NCBI GenBank assembly: GCA_017507595.1
Contig: JAFWAM010000158.1
Span: forward strand, 1-9,871
Reading direction: 5' to 3'
Origin: Clostridia bacterium
Lineage (GTDB): Bacteria; Bacillota_A; Clostridia; Christensenellales; Borkfalkiaceae
Length of the DNA stretch: 9,871 nt
Each line of letters opens with the position of its first letter. The stretch's first letter is position 1. Under the pieces are notes generated by a model. That model made no database searches. It was not told the DNA's origin and worked only from the letters and a program-made list of their open reading frames with translations. Made by a program: the position numbers and the translations under genes. This document shows, piece by piece, positions 1-6,534 of this stretch.

Positions 1-365
1 CCTTTGACGCCATGGTAAGCTTTGGCTTTGCCGACTTAAAAATCAAAAATTGTGTCAACACCCCCTGTGCGGTTTTTGTCAAGGTGGAGGACGGCGCCGT
101 AAAGGTCAAAATATTTGGCGAGCGGTTAGTGAAAAGCTATTCAACCCAATCGGTGGTCTTGCGGGAGATCGCCCCTTCGGTAAAAAAAGTCGTAAGCCCC
201 GACCTTGCCCCAGGGGAGACCCGTTACGCAGTTTACCCCAAAAACGGTTATGAAAGCGAGGGGTATCTCATCATAAAAGGCGGCGGTATAGAAGAAAGGG
301 TTTTGATACGAAAGGACGTTTACATGGCCGTTGACGGCGTGTTGGAGGTTGGTGATGAGGGTTAA
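1..365 (+). CDS. VanW family protein with C-terminal G5-like domain (5' partial)
   Basis: Only the C-terminal ~121 residues are in the window; the frame is already open at position 3 (Phe-Asp-Ala before the first Met), so the real start lies upstream. The stretch FDAMVSFGFADLKIKN resembles the end of the VanW domain, where family members read roughly 'FDAtVsyp..DfkfkN', followed by the 'tPcAVFVKV.....VKVKIFG' strands. After it, 'REIAPSVKKVVSPDLAPGE...NGYESEGYLIIKGGG..ERVLIRKDVYMAVDGVLEVG' fits the G5 domain that often ends clostridial VanW proteins. The family is associated with the cell wall or surface, but its biochemical role is unclear; VanW was named from vancomycin-resistance clusters and this copy alone does not imply resistance. 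Its stop codon lies inside the next gene (11-base overlap with the cls start at 355), so the two are probably cotranscribed. Confidence 0.82.
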   Translation, partial: FDAMVSFGFADLKIKNCVNTPCAVFVKVEDGAVKVKIFGERLVKSYSTQSVVLREIAPSVKKVVSPDLAPGETRYAVYPKNGYESEGYLIIKGGGIEERVLIRKDVYMAVDGVLEVGDEG

Positions 366-1703
366 GACAAAGAAAAATTTAAGATTTTTACTCTGCTTTT
401 TGATGACGGCGGCAATAATATTTGCAGTAAGCTTTGGCATATACGTCATTTGCCGTCAAAGGCCGTGGTGGCGGTTTTTTTACTGGGGGCTTACGGCCGT
501 ACTGGGGCTTTGGGTTGCCGTGGCAAGCTCACCCGGGGCGGTAAAAGTTGGGTACTTTCTCCTGCTTATTTTGTTGCCGTACGTTGGGCCTGCTGCCGTT
601 TTGTATTGCCTTGGTGTAGGGGCTCTTTTTGGTGGTAAAAGAAAAAAAGTCGGCCTATATGTCGATTATCGACTTATTTTTGGCAAGGCTGAAGGCAAAA
701 TAACATACTTTGCCGATGGGAAGACTTATTTTGAAGACCTTTTATCGTGCCTTAGCCGCGCCCAAAGTGAGGTTTATATTTACACCTATATCTTTAACCA
801 CGACGAGGCCACCTGCCGACTTTTGTCTATCTTGTTTGACCTGTGCGACCGTGGGGTCAGGGTAAGCCTTTTTGCCGACTATTACGGGTCGGGTGCCTTT
901 TATAAGGAGGAGATGGTAAGGGCGTTGAAGCAAAAGGGCGCAAGGGTAGGGTGCTATAAAAGGCCAAGGCTTATTCTGGTGCCCGGGACAACAAAAGATG
1001 TCACGGCAAGGTCATTTTGATCGACAAAAAAACGGCATATCTACCCAGTATGAATATGTGCCACAAGGAGATTTTTCTTGACAAAAACGCTGCCGTTAAA
1101 ATTACCGGTAGCCTTGACAGTTATCTTAAGGAGTTTGCACCTTTATTTAAGATCAAGACCGAAAAGACCCAATCTGCCGGCACGGCAACTATCCCACTTT
1201 TGTGCGACGGTTCGGCAGAGGGGGTTTTTCTCGGGGCCATCGGCGCCGCCCGTGAGGAGATACGCATCGTCACCCCATATCTGTCCCTTTCGTCGGCCGT
1301 AAAAAAGCAGCTTGCGGCGGCAGTAAAAAGGGGGGTGATACTTACTGCGGTCATTCCCGAAATAAAAAAGGGTGGCGCCGTCGGTGCGGTCAACCACCTT
1401 TGGGCGGAGGAGATACTTGCCCTTGGCGGACGTGTATATCTGTACGACAAGGGGTTTTTACATCAAAAGGCCCTTTTGTGTGACGATGGGATAGCAGTTG
1501 TTGGATCGGCAAATCTTGACGAAAGATCGTCCCGATTTGCGGTGGAAACTGTTTTAATATCAGGTGATAACAGGCTTATAGGCCCACTTTTGGAGGATTT
1601 TGAGGCGATAAAGGAAAAAAGCGTGCCGCTTGAAGGAAGCTTGGCCGCGCCCGGGCGCAAGCTTAAAAACAGGGTATTAAGGCTGATATCGCCCCTTTAC
1701 TGA
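355..1703 (+). pseudogene. cls: Cardiolipin synthase (phospholipase D family) with a single -1 frameshift near 985
   Basis: Cardiolipin synthases join two phosphatidylglycerol molecules at the membrane using two HKD motifs. The start at 355 (ATG, MRVKTKK) has a GGAGG six bases upstream. About three hydrophobic segments (residues ~8-30, ~37-56, ~60-90) are followed by the first PLD domain ('SEVYIYTYIFNHDEATCRLL', 'VRVSLFADYYGSG'). The frame then stops at 1018-1020 after 221 residues, before HKD1. The next frame, open from 960, carries 'NKRCHGKVILIDKKTAYL' (HKD1, HxKx4D) and later 'FLHQKALLCDDG...GSANLDERSS' (HKD2), ending at 1703. Restoring one base, for example a fourth G in the GGG at 985-987, gives a continuous ~449-aa product (typical Cls ~480-500). 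All catalytic motifs survive and no second lesion is seen, so this is either a recent mutation or a sequencing/assembly error. Confidence 0.85.
655..670 (+). repeat. Dispersed 16-bp motif, copy D (within cls coding sequence)
   Basis: CTATATGTCGATTATC, preceded by AAAAAAAGTCGG as in the intergenic copies A and C. It encodes part of 'KKVGLYVDYRL' in cls, so it may be a coincidental match. GTCGA/TCGAC (661-665 with 669-673) forms a small palindrome here. Confidence 0.3.
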
Positions 1704-1744
1704 GCAAGGTAAAAAATCTTTGACCCCATAAAGGCTAAAAACGA

Positions 1745-1773
1745 TTGACATAAAGCTTTATTTAGTTTATACT
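1745..1773 (+). promoter_or_regulatory. Sigma-A-type promoter for the 1801 gene
   Basis: TTGACA (1745-1750), a 17-base spacer, then TATACT (1768-1773): near-consensus and well placed 28 bases before the start codon. An AAAAGGAG ribosome binding site at 1787-1794 lies six bases before ATG 1801. No clear terminator is visible between the cls stop (1703) and this promoter, so some read-through from upstream is possible. Confidence 0.85.
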
Positions 1774-1800
1774 TTTATACAGTTATAAAAGGAGCTGTTT

Positions 1801-2430
1801 ATGAAGCAATATTTCCCCAACGTAGAATATAACAGATCAAAAAGAAATAAATCAGTGGTTTTATACTCTCTGCTCGCCCTGATCTTCGGCGGCGGCGCAG
1901 TTGCCTGCTTTTTAACCAATATGGAGCTGATCGGCGTAATTTGTATTTTTGCCTTACTGCTTTTCGCCCTTCTGATACCCAGTATAATTTCCACCAACCC
2001 CGTCAAAAATGAGCCCGTTATTGAAATCGGCAGTAAAACCGTCAAGCTTTACGGCAAGGAGGAGATCCCCTTGACAAGCGTAGTGGCGGTTTCCGTTTGC
2101 ATTACCGTACCAAAAATGGGGCAGACCCGTGATGAAAGACAGAAAAACCTTAAAGAGATAGCCTCCAAAAAGCCTGACGAGCCCGTCTTTGGCACCTGTG
2201 ACCTGGTGGTAAAGGACGCTAAGGGTAAGGAGGTCGTCAAATATCAGTATATTGAAGACTGCATCGGCGCCCTTGAGGACTTCATTGCCGCAGGCGTTAA
2301 AAAATACCGTATTTTATACTCAATGGAAAAGCTTAACGAGGTTGCAACCTATCAGATAGTTCTTACCCCGTCGGGTAACTCCAAATACGACGCCCTTTCC
2401 GAAAAGGACAGGATGATGCAGCTTTTGTAA
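1801..2430 (+). CDS. Conserved-looking two-TM membrane protein of unknown function
   Basis: I do not recognise the family. The 209-aa product has a short basic N-terminus (~1-17), two hydrophobic helices at about 18-38 and 43-63 (a hairpin, so both ends are probably cytoplasmic), and a soluble C-terminal part of ~145 residues. The region ~70-160 alternates short strands ('PVIEIGSKTVKLYGKEEIPL', 'VVAVSVCITVPK', 'GTCDLVVKDAKGKEVVKYQYI') and ends in a helix ('DCIGALEDFIAAGVKKY'). That order, a TM hairpin then a strand-rich domain closed by a helix, is reminiscent of bacterial PH-like (bPH) membrane proteins, but this is only a shape argument. A charged loop (~104-125) interrupts the strands. The start is fixed by a strong ribosome binding site and promoter, and the gene is followed by its own terminator, so it is monocistronic. 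Confidence 0.8.
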   Translation: MKQYFPNVEYNRSKRNKSVVLYSLLALIFGGGAVACFLTNMELIGVICIFALLLFALLIPSIISTNPVKNEPVIEIGSKTVKLYGKEEIPLTSVVAVSVCITVPKMGQTRDERQKNLKEIASKKPDEPVFGTCDLVVKDAKGKEVVKYQYIEDCIGALEDFIAAGVKKYRILYSMEKLNEVATYQIVLTPSGNSKYDALSEKDRMMQLL

Positions 2431-2449
2431 TGTTTACAGTAAAAATCCC

Positions 2450-2480
2450 CGCCCAAGGCTTTCCTTGGGCGATTTTTTTG
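2450..2480 (+). terminator. Rho-independent terminator of the 1801 gene
   Basis: A perfect 9-bp stem CGCCCAAGG / CCTTGGGCG (2450-2458 with 2463-2471) closes on a four-base CTTT loop and is followed by a run of seven T (2473-2479). It begins 20 bases after the stop codon. Confidence 0.95.
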
Positions 2481-2490
2481 TCTTTTTCAA

Positions 2491-2524
2491 TTTTTGCCAT
2501 CCAAAAACCGACAAAAGGCAAAAA
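2491..2524. repeat. Inverted repeat TTTTTGCC / GGCAAAAA
   Basis: Eight-base arms at 2491-2498 and 2517-2524 around an 18-base centre, in the 361-base gap between the 1801 gene and the GH3 gene. It sits just behind the terminator and abuts the 16-bp dispersed motif at 2531. Its role is unknown; it could be an extra hairpin at the transcript end or coincidence in A/T-rich DNA. Confidence 0.45.
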
Positions 2525-2546
2525 GTGGGCCTATAAGCCCGTTATC
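2520..2546 (+). repeat. Dispersed 16-bp motif, copy A, with small hairpin
   Basis: CTATAAGCCCGTTATC at 2531-2546, preceded by AAAAAGTGGG. GGGC (2527-2530) can pair with GCCC (2537-2540) around CTATAA. Related copies lie at 655-670 (inside cls), 6266-6281 and 8686-8701, with a minus-strand copy at 9514-9529. Consensus is about CTATAAGCCSRTTATC. Function unknown. Confidence 0.5.
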
Positions 2547-2594
2547 GGCCATTTTTGCAAAATAATCGAATAAGGCTTGCCTTAAATCGTCCCC

Positions 2595-2632
2595 AAAAAA
2601 TGTACTTTTTTAAAAAATGACTACTTTTTTTT
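2595..2632. repeat. Adjacent imperfect direct repeats AAAAAATG...ACTTTTTT
   Basis: AAAAAATGTACTTTTTT (2595-2611) is followed immediately by AAAAAATGACTACTTTTTTTT (2612-2632; split here: AAAAAATGACTAC then eight T). Both units run A-tract, short mixed centre, T-tract. They end about 24 bases upstream of the -35 box of the GH3 promoter. Possible roles are intrinsic curvature or an UP-like element; a protein site is also possible. No coding potential is seen here. Confidence 0.5.
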
Positions 2633-2655
2633 GCTATAAGAATTTAAATTCAGTC

Positions 2656-2684
2656 TTGACAAGGGCCTTTTTTAGTGATAAACT
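2656..2684 (+). promoter_or_regulatory. Promoter of the GH3 / GtrA-like operon
   Basis: TTGACA (2656-2661), a 17-base spacer, then TAAACT (2679-2684), with TG at 2676-2677 forming an extended -10. The predicted start near 2691 gives a leader of about 100 bases before ATG 2792. Confidence 0.8.
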
Positions 2685-2694
2685 AAATATTGTG

Positions 2695-2714
2695 TAAGAT
2701 ATTTATATATCTTA
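2695..2714 (+). promoter_or_regulatory. Perfect palindrome in the GH3 operon leader (possible operator or RNA hairpin)
   Basis: TAAGATAT-TTAT-ATATCTTA: eight-base arms around four bases, only ~10 bases after the -10 box and therefore at the very start of the transcript. As DNA it is well placed for a repressor; as RNA it would be a weak A/U-rich 5' hairpin. The regulator is not identified and no transcription factor is adjacent. Confidence 0.5.
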
Positions 2715-2728
2715 ATAATTGCGTGCGC

Positions 2729-2745
2729 GCCCGACGCTTTCGGGC
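2729..2745 (+). other. Leader hairpin GCCCGA / TCGGGC
   Basis: Six-base GC-rich arms (2729-2734, 2740-2745) around CGCTT in the ~100-base leader of the GH3 operon. There is no following T-run, so it is not a terminator. It ends 35 bases before the AAGGAGAG ribosome binding site (2781-2788) and could stabilise the transcript. Confidence 0.45.
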
Positions 2746-2791
2746 TTTGATAAGGTAATGAAAAGTGGCTTTTGCCATATAAGGAGAGAAA

Positions 2792-5206
2792 ATGAAACAC
2801 GATGAAGTCATCAGCAAAATGACCCTTCGCCAGAAGGCTGATTTTGTAACGGGCAAGGACTTTTGGCAGACCCAGGATTATGCCGATCTTGATATTCCGT
2901 CCGCCTTTTGCTCCGACGGCCCCCACGGCATAAGAAAGCAGGCTGCGGCCGCCGACCATTTAGGTCTTAACGCCAGCATCCCCGCAACCTGTTACCCCAC
3001 CGCCGCCACCATGGCCAACAGCTGGAACGACGAGCTGGGCGAAATGATGGGTGAGCATCTCGGCAAGGAAGCCGCCGTTCAAAGGGTAAACGTTTTGTTG
3101 GGCCCCGGCGCAAACATCAAGAGGGTGCCCCAGTGCGGCAGAAACTTCGAATACTTTTCCGAAGATCCTTACCTTGCAGGTAAGATGGCAGCCTCCTACA
3201 TAAGGGGCATTCAGAAAAACGGCATCAGCGCTTGCGTAAAGCACTTTGCCGGCAACAACATTGAAACAAGACGTATGGTCAACAACTCCGTCATCGACGA
3301 AAGGACCCTGCGTGAAATTTACCTTACCCAGTTTGAAATGGCCGTCAAGGAAGGCGGCACCAAGTCAATAATGACGTCCTACAACCTGGTAAACGGTGAG
3401 TTTGCCAACGAAAACAAGCACCTTCTCGTGGACATTTTACGTGGCGAGTGGGGATACGAGGGCGCAGTTATCACCGACTGGGCCGGCTGTAACGACCGCG
3501 TCGAGGGCATCAGGTGCGGAAGCGATCTTGAAATGCCATCTTGCCGCTACGGTGCAGACGACGTCGTTAAGGCCGTTGAGGACGGAAGCCTTAAGATGGA
3601 AGAACTTGACGCCTGCGTTGACAGGCTTTTAAGCCTTGTTGAGGTAACCCACGAGGGCTTAAGGGTTGCGCCCGATAAGTTCGACGAGGAAAAGCACCAC
3701 CAGATCGCCCAGGCCTGCGCTGAGGAATCTATCGTTCTTCTTGAAAACAAAGGCGCGCTTCCCTTAAACAAGATCGAAAGGGTTGCAATCATCGGTGACT
3801 TTGCCTTTAACCCAAGATATCAGGGTGCGGGCTCCTCCGTGGTAAATCCCACCAAGCTTGACACGGTAAGCGACCTTGCTGATAAAAGCGGACTTAACGT
3901 TATCGGTATGGAAAAGGGCTTCAACCGCTACGGCAAAAAGAAAAACGGCCTGAAGAAAAAGGCCCTGAAGCTTGCCGCCGAGGCAGATACCGTACTTTAC
4001 TTTGCAGGTCTTGACGAAATTACCGAGGCAGAGGGCTTGGACAGGTCGAGCCTCAGCATTTCACAAAATCAGATCGACTTATATAACGAGCTTAAAGCAA
4101 CGGGCAAAAAGGTCGTCGTATGTCTTTCCTGCGGTAGCGCAGTAGAGACTGCGCCCTTCAAGGATGCAGACGGCCTCGTATATATGTGCCTTTCCGGTCA
4201 GGCGGGCGCAATGGCGGTTTTAAATATCGTCAGCGGCAAGGTTTGCCCCTCCGGCAAGATGGCAGAAACCTTCCCCGTTAAGGTTGGGGACTCTGCAGGG
4301 GAACACTATCCGTCAAACAAGGTAACAACCGAATACAGAGAAGGCCCCTTTGTCGGCTACCGCTACTACCAGAGTGCGGGGGTAGAGGTTTCTTACCCGT
4401 TTGGTTACGGTTTATCCTATACGTCCTTTGAATATTCCGACCTTACCGTCACCGAAAACGGCGTAAGCCTTAAGGTTAAAAACACGGGCGACGTTGACGG
4501 CAAGGAAATTATCCAGCTTTACGTCGGCAAGGAAGATACCGAGATCATCCGTCCCAAAATGGAGCTTAAGGGCTTTAAAAAGGTGATGGTTAAGGCCGGC
4601 GAGGAGGTTGAGGTATCTATCGGCTTTGACGATAAAACGTTCCGCTACTTTAACTTTAAAACAAACGGATGGGAGGTTGAAGGCGGCACTTACCAGATCT
4701 ACGTCGGCGCATCCTCACAGGATATCCGTTTAAAGGGCGAGGCTGTAAGGGAAGGAACCACCGAGGTAAGCCCCTACGACGATCGTGAAAAGCTTGCGTG
4801 CTACTTTAACAAGGATCTTTTAAACGTTGATGACGAGGCCTTCAGCGCCATCATCGGCGGACCGATCCCCAAAACCCAATTTGACTTTTATAAAAAGAAA
4901 CGCATGAAGATCCACGAAAACTGCACGGTAGAGGATTTAAGATACTCACCCGGCTGGGTCGGCAGGACCTTCAGCTGGGCCATAAGGTTCGTTATCGGCC
5001 TGTTAAGGGCCTTTGGCTCCAACAACAACGCCAACACCTTGGTTATGGGCGTGCTTAACCAGCCCGTCCGCGGCGTTGCCAAGTTCGGCGGTATGTCACG
5101 CCGCCAGATGGAAGGTCTTCTGACCATGTTTAACGGCAAATTTTTCAAGGGCCTTAAAATGTTCTTGTCTAAAGAAAAGAAAAATAAAGAAAAAGTTGAG
5201 GGGTAA
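2792..5206 (+). CDS. Glycoside hydrolase family 3, beta-glucosidase type, cytoplasmic, with C-terminal extension
   Basis: 804 aa, no signal peptide, so an intracellular enzyme expected to release terminal beta-linked sugars (glucose most often) from glycosides. The N-terminal TIM barrel holds SDGPHGIR (41-48), KHFAGNNIETR (150-160) and VITDWAG (226-232), where Asp229 is the expected nucleophile. The second domain (~325-500) holds GAGSS (346-350) and 'GLDEITEAEGLDRSSL', with Glu414 the likely acid/base. YPFGYGLSYTSF (535-546) leads into a fibronectin-III-like domain (~550-650). Residues ~660-804 form an extension: a conserved-looking helical segment ('DEAFSAIIGGPIP', 'CTVEDLR'), a hydrophobic/amphipathic helix (~724-741), 'MEGLLTMFNGKFFKGLKMFLS' and a Lys-rich tail; similar extensions occur in other Firmicutes GH3 enzymes. 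AAGGAGAG precedes the start. The next gene begins two bases after the stop, so they form an operon. Exact substrate is not readable. Confidence 0.95.
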   Translation: MKHDEVISKMTLRQKADFVTGKDFWQTQDYADLDIPSAFCSDGPHGIRKQAAAADHLGLNASIPATCYPTAATMANSWNDELGEMMGEHLGKEAAVQRVNVLLGPGANIKRVPQCGRNFEYFSEDPYLAGKMAASYIRGIQKNGISACVKHFAGNNIETRRMVNNSVIDERTLREIYLTQFEMAVKEGGTKSIMTSYNLVNGEFANENKHLLVDILRGEWGYEGAVITDWAGCNDRVEGIRCGSDLEMPSCRYGADDVVKAVEDGSLKMEELDACVDRLLSLVEVTHEGLRVAPDKFDEEKHHQIAQACAEESIVLLENKGALPLNKIERVAIIGDFAFNPRYQGAGSSVVNPTKLDTVSDLADKSGLNVIGMEKGFNRYGKKKNGLKKKALKLAAEADTVLYFAGLDEITEAEGLDRSSLSISQNQIDLYNELKATGKKVVVCLSCGSAVETAPFKDADGLVYMCLSGQAGAMAVLNIVSGKVCPSGKMAETFPVKVGDSAGEHYPSNKVTTEYREGPFVGYRYYQSAGVEVSYPFGYGLSYTSFEYSDLTVTENGVSLKVKNTGDVDGKEIIQLYVGKEDTEIIRPKMELKGFKKVMVKAGEEVEVSIGFDDKTFRYFNFKTNGWEVEGGTYQIYVGASSQDIRLKGEAVREGTTEVSPYDDREKLACYFNKDLLNVDDEAFSAIIGGPIPKTQFDFYKKKRMKIHENCTVEDLRYSPGWVGRTFSWAIRFVIGLLRAFGSNNNANTLVMGVLNQPVRGVAKFGGMSRRQMEGLLTMFNGKFFKGLKMFLSKEKKNKEKVEG

Positions 5207-5208
5207 TT

Positions 5209-6255
5209 ATGAAATATTCCAAAGAAGTAATTCAACAGCAAATTAAACCCTTATCCGGTAACGGCTTCGTTGCCTTCTGGCAAAAGCTTTACCGCGGATA
5301 TCTGGGTTGGTGGTTCGGGTTCTGCGACAAGCACCCCAAGGGCAGTAAGCTTTTAAAGGAATTTGTCGTAATGTTCCTTTTCAGTAACCTTGTTACCATA
5401 TGGCAGGCGCTCGTTATGATATTCCTTCCATATGCCTTCAAGGCCATTTGGGACGTTCCCTTCGTATGGCCGGCGTTGGCCCTTCCCTGGAAGGACGGCG
5501 TAGGCAATCCGCTTAACTACGCTATCTTTAACGAGCCTGTAAAATTCCTTATGCTTGACGGGTCCATCGCCCTTGCCTCCACTAAGGAGCAGGTCGCACT
5601 CTTCACCCTTGGTCTTGGCAAGCTTCAAATGTCAGGTCTTGGCAACTTTATCGCATTTGAGATCGCAGTATTTACCGCCCAGTGCATCAACTTCCCCTTA
5701 CAGAGGAATATCACCTTCAAGTCAAAGGGCAATCCCTGGATCCAGGCCATCTGGTACTTTATCGGTTGGGTAGGTATTTCCGTAGGCGTAAACGCAGTTT
5801 GGGGCATTATCAATCCCTTACTTTTATGGTGGGACTGGGCCGATTGGATCATCGCTTTGATCAAGACCTTTATAACGGGCGGCGTTTCCATGATAGTATT
5901 CTTCCCCATCTTTAAGATCATCTTCCCCGACATCCATAAGGAAGCTGAAAAGCAGAGAGAAAAATACAACAAAATGGTTGAAGCCGGCGTTGCCGCTGAC
6001 GCCCTTGCCGCACAGCTTGCAAAGACCGAAAAGCTTGAAGCTGAATCCAAAAAGCTTACCTTAGAGCAGAACGCCGCAAAGGCTGCCAGCCTTGCAAGCA
6101 ACAAGGCCTTAAGATACCTTGCTTTAAACGACAGCCTTGAAAAGGCCGAGGCCGCTGAGGTTGAAACCATTCAGGCAAAAATCGACGCAGCTTACGAAGA
6201 AGTTTGCGTTGCCATCGAAGAAAAGGAAAAGGCTTTAGAGGCCGCTAAAAACTAA
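5209..6255 (+). CDS. GtrA-like multi-pass membrane protein with long Ala/Glu/Lys coiled tail
   Basis: 348 aa with about four hydrophobic segments (~52-75, ~145-163, ~177-205, ~212-238). The segment 'FIAFEIAVFTAQCINFPLQRNITFKSKGNPWIQAIWYFIGWVG' (read in two parts, ~147-166 and ~167-189) resembles the GtrA core, in which an Asn-Phe followed by Arg and an aromatic-Phe precede the next helix. GtrA proteins (~130-150 aa) are implicated in moving polyprenyl-linked sugars across the membrane. This one is much longer: a Trp/aromatic-rich N-terminus (~20-40), a long loop between helices 1 and 2 (~80-140), and a ~108-residue C-terminal tail (241-348) of Ala, Glu and Lys predicted to be helical/coiled-coil. 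It starts two bases after the GH3 gene, with GAGGGG overlapping the GH3 stop as ribosome binding site, implying coupled translation. GtrA membership is moderately sure; the role is inferred. Confidence 0.75.
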   Translation: MKYSKEVIQQQIKPLSGNGFVAFWQKLYRGYLGWWFGFCDKHPKGSKLLKEFVVMFLFSNLVTIWQALVMIFLPYAFKAIWDVPFVWPALALPWKDGVGNPLNYAIFNEPVKFLMLDGSIALASTKEQVALFTLGLGKLQMSGLGNFIAFEIAVFTAQCINFPLQRNITFKSKGNPWIQAIWYFIGWVGISVGVNAVWGIINPLLLWWDWADWIIALIKTFITGGVSMIVFFPIFKIIFPDIHKEAEKQREKYNKMVEAGVAADALAAQLAKTEKLEAESKKLTLEQNAAKAASLASNKALRYLALNDSLEKAEAAEVETIQAKIDAAYEEVCVAIEEKEKALEAAKN

Positions 6256-6257
6256 AA

Positions 6258-6281
6258 ATATTGGCCTATGTGCCGATTATC
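6258..6281 (+). repeat. Dispersed 16-bp motif, copy B
   Basis: CTATGTGCCGATTATC at 6266-6281, preceded by ATTGG; GGC (6263-6265) can pair with GCC (6272-6274). It lies immediately after the stop codon of the GtrA-like gene. Over 19 bases it matches the copy inside cls (652-670) at 17 positions. Confidence 0.5.
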
Positions 6282-6343
6282 AATGATTTTGCTAAAAGTC
6301 GAGGTCCCTTTTGGGGCAGGGCGGCGGCAAAATAATCACCACT

Positions 6344-6386
6344 GCCCCGCGGAAGGAAAACCCTTACGCGGGGCGCGGTTTTTTTT
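6344..6386 (+). terminator. Strong terminator of the GH3 / GtrA-like operon
   Basis: GCCCCGCG (6344-6351) pairs with CGCGGGGC (6367-6374); inside it AAGG and CCTT extend the stem around a short loop. After GCGG there are eight T (6379-6386). Upstream GGGGCAG (6313-6319) can pair with CTGCCCC (6342-6348), which would compete with the terminator stem, but no gene is governed from this position, so an attenuation role is doubtful. Confidence 0.9.
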
Positions 6387-6436
6387 GTTAAGATATGGCC
6401 AAGGGCAAGAAAAAACCTTAACACATCAAAAAACCC

Positions 6437-6466
6437 TTGACTTTAACCGCCCTTTGGCTCTACAAT
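6437..6466 (+). promoter_or_regulatory. Promoter of the GT2-glf operon
   Basis: TTGACT (6437-6442), an 18-base spacer, then TACAAT (6461-6466). It lies between the upstream terminator and the AAGGAGG ribosome binding site (6521-6527) of the glycosyltransferase gene. A near-inverted repeat GCCAAGGGC (6398-6406) / GCCCTTTGGC (6449-6458) has its second arm inside the spacer and could be an operator, but the evidence is weak. Confidence 0.75.
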
Positions 6467-6534
6467 ATATAAAAGGCTTATGGTCGGCGCGAAGGCTTTT
6501 AATAAAAACCGCCGCCATAAAAGGAGGAGTATAA

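Noticed and set aside
331..354. TTG start 24 bases upstream for cls
   Set aside because: ATG 355 has GGAGG at the right distance and begins a typical basic-then-hydrophobic N-terminus; the TTG has no suitable site.
1..365. Vancomycin resistance from the VanW fragment
   Set aside because: VanW/G5 proteins are common in Clostridia without resistance, and no vanH/A/X-type genes are present.
980..1000. Programmed -1 frameshift in cls
   Set aside because: No X-XXY-YYZ slippery heptamer in the right phase and no clear downstream pseudoknot; a base loss in a G-run is simpler.
1017..1703. Independent gene starting at TTG 1017
   Set aside because: It would begin inside the HKD1 motif, losing its His and Lys, and has no ribosome binding site; it is better read as the second part of a frameshifted cls.
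6268..6534. 88-codon open frame between the GtrA-like and glycosyltransferase genes
   Set aside because: It runs through a strong terminator and a promoter, has no ribosome binding site and its product has no coherent character.
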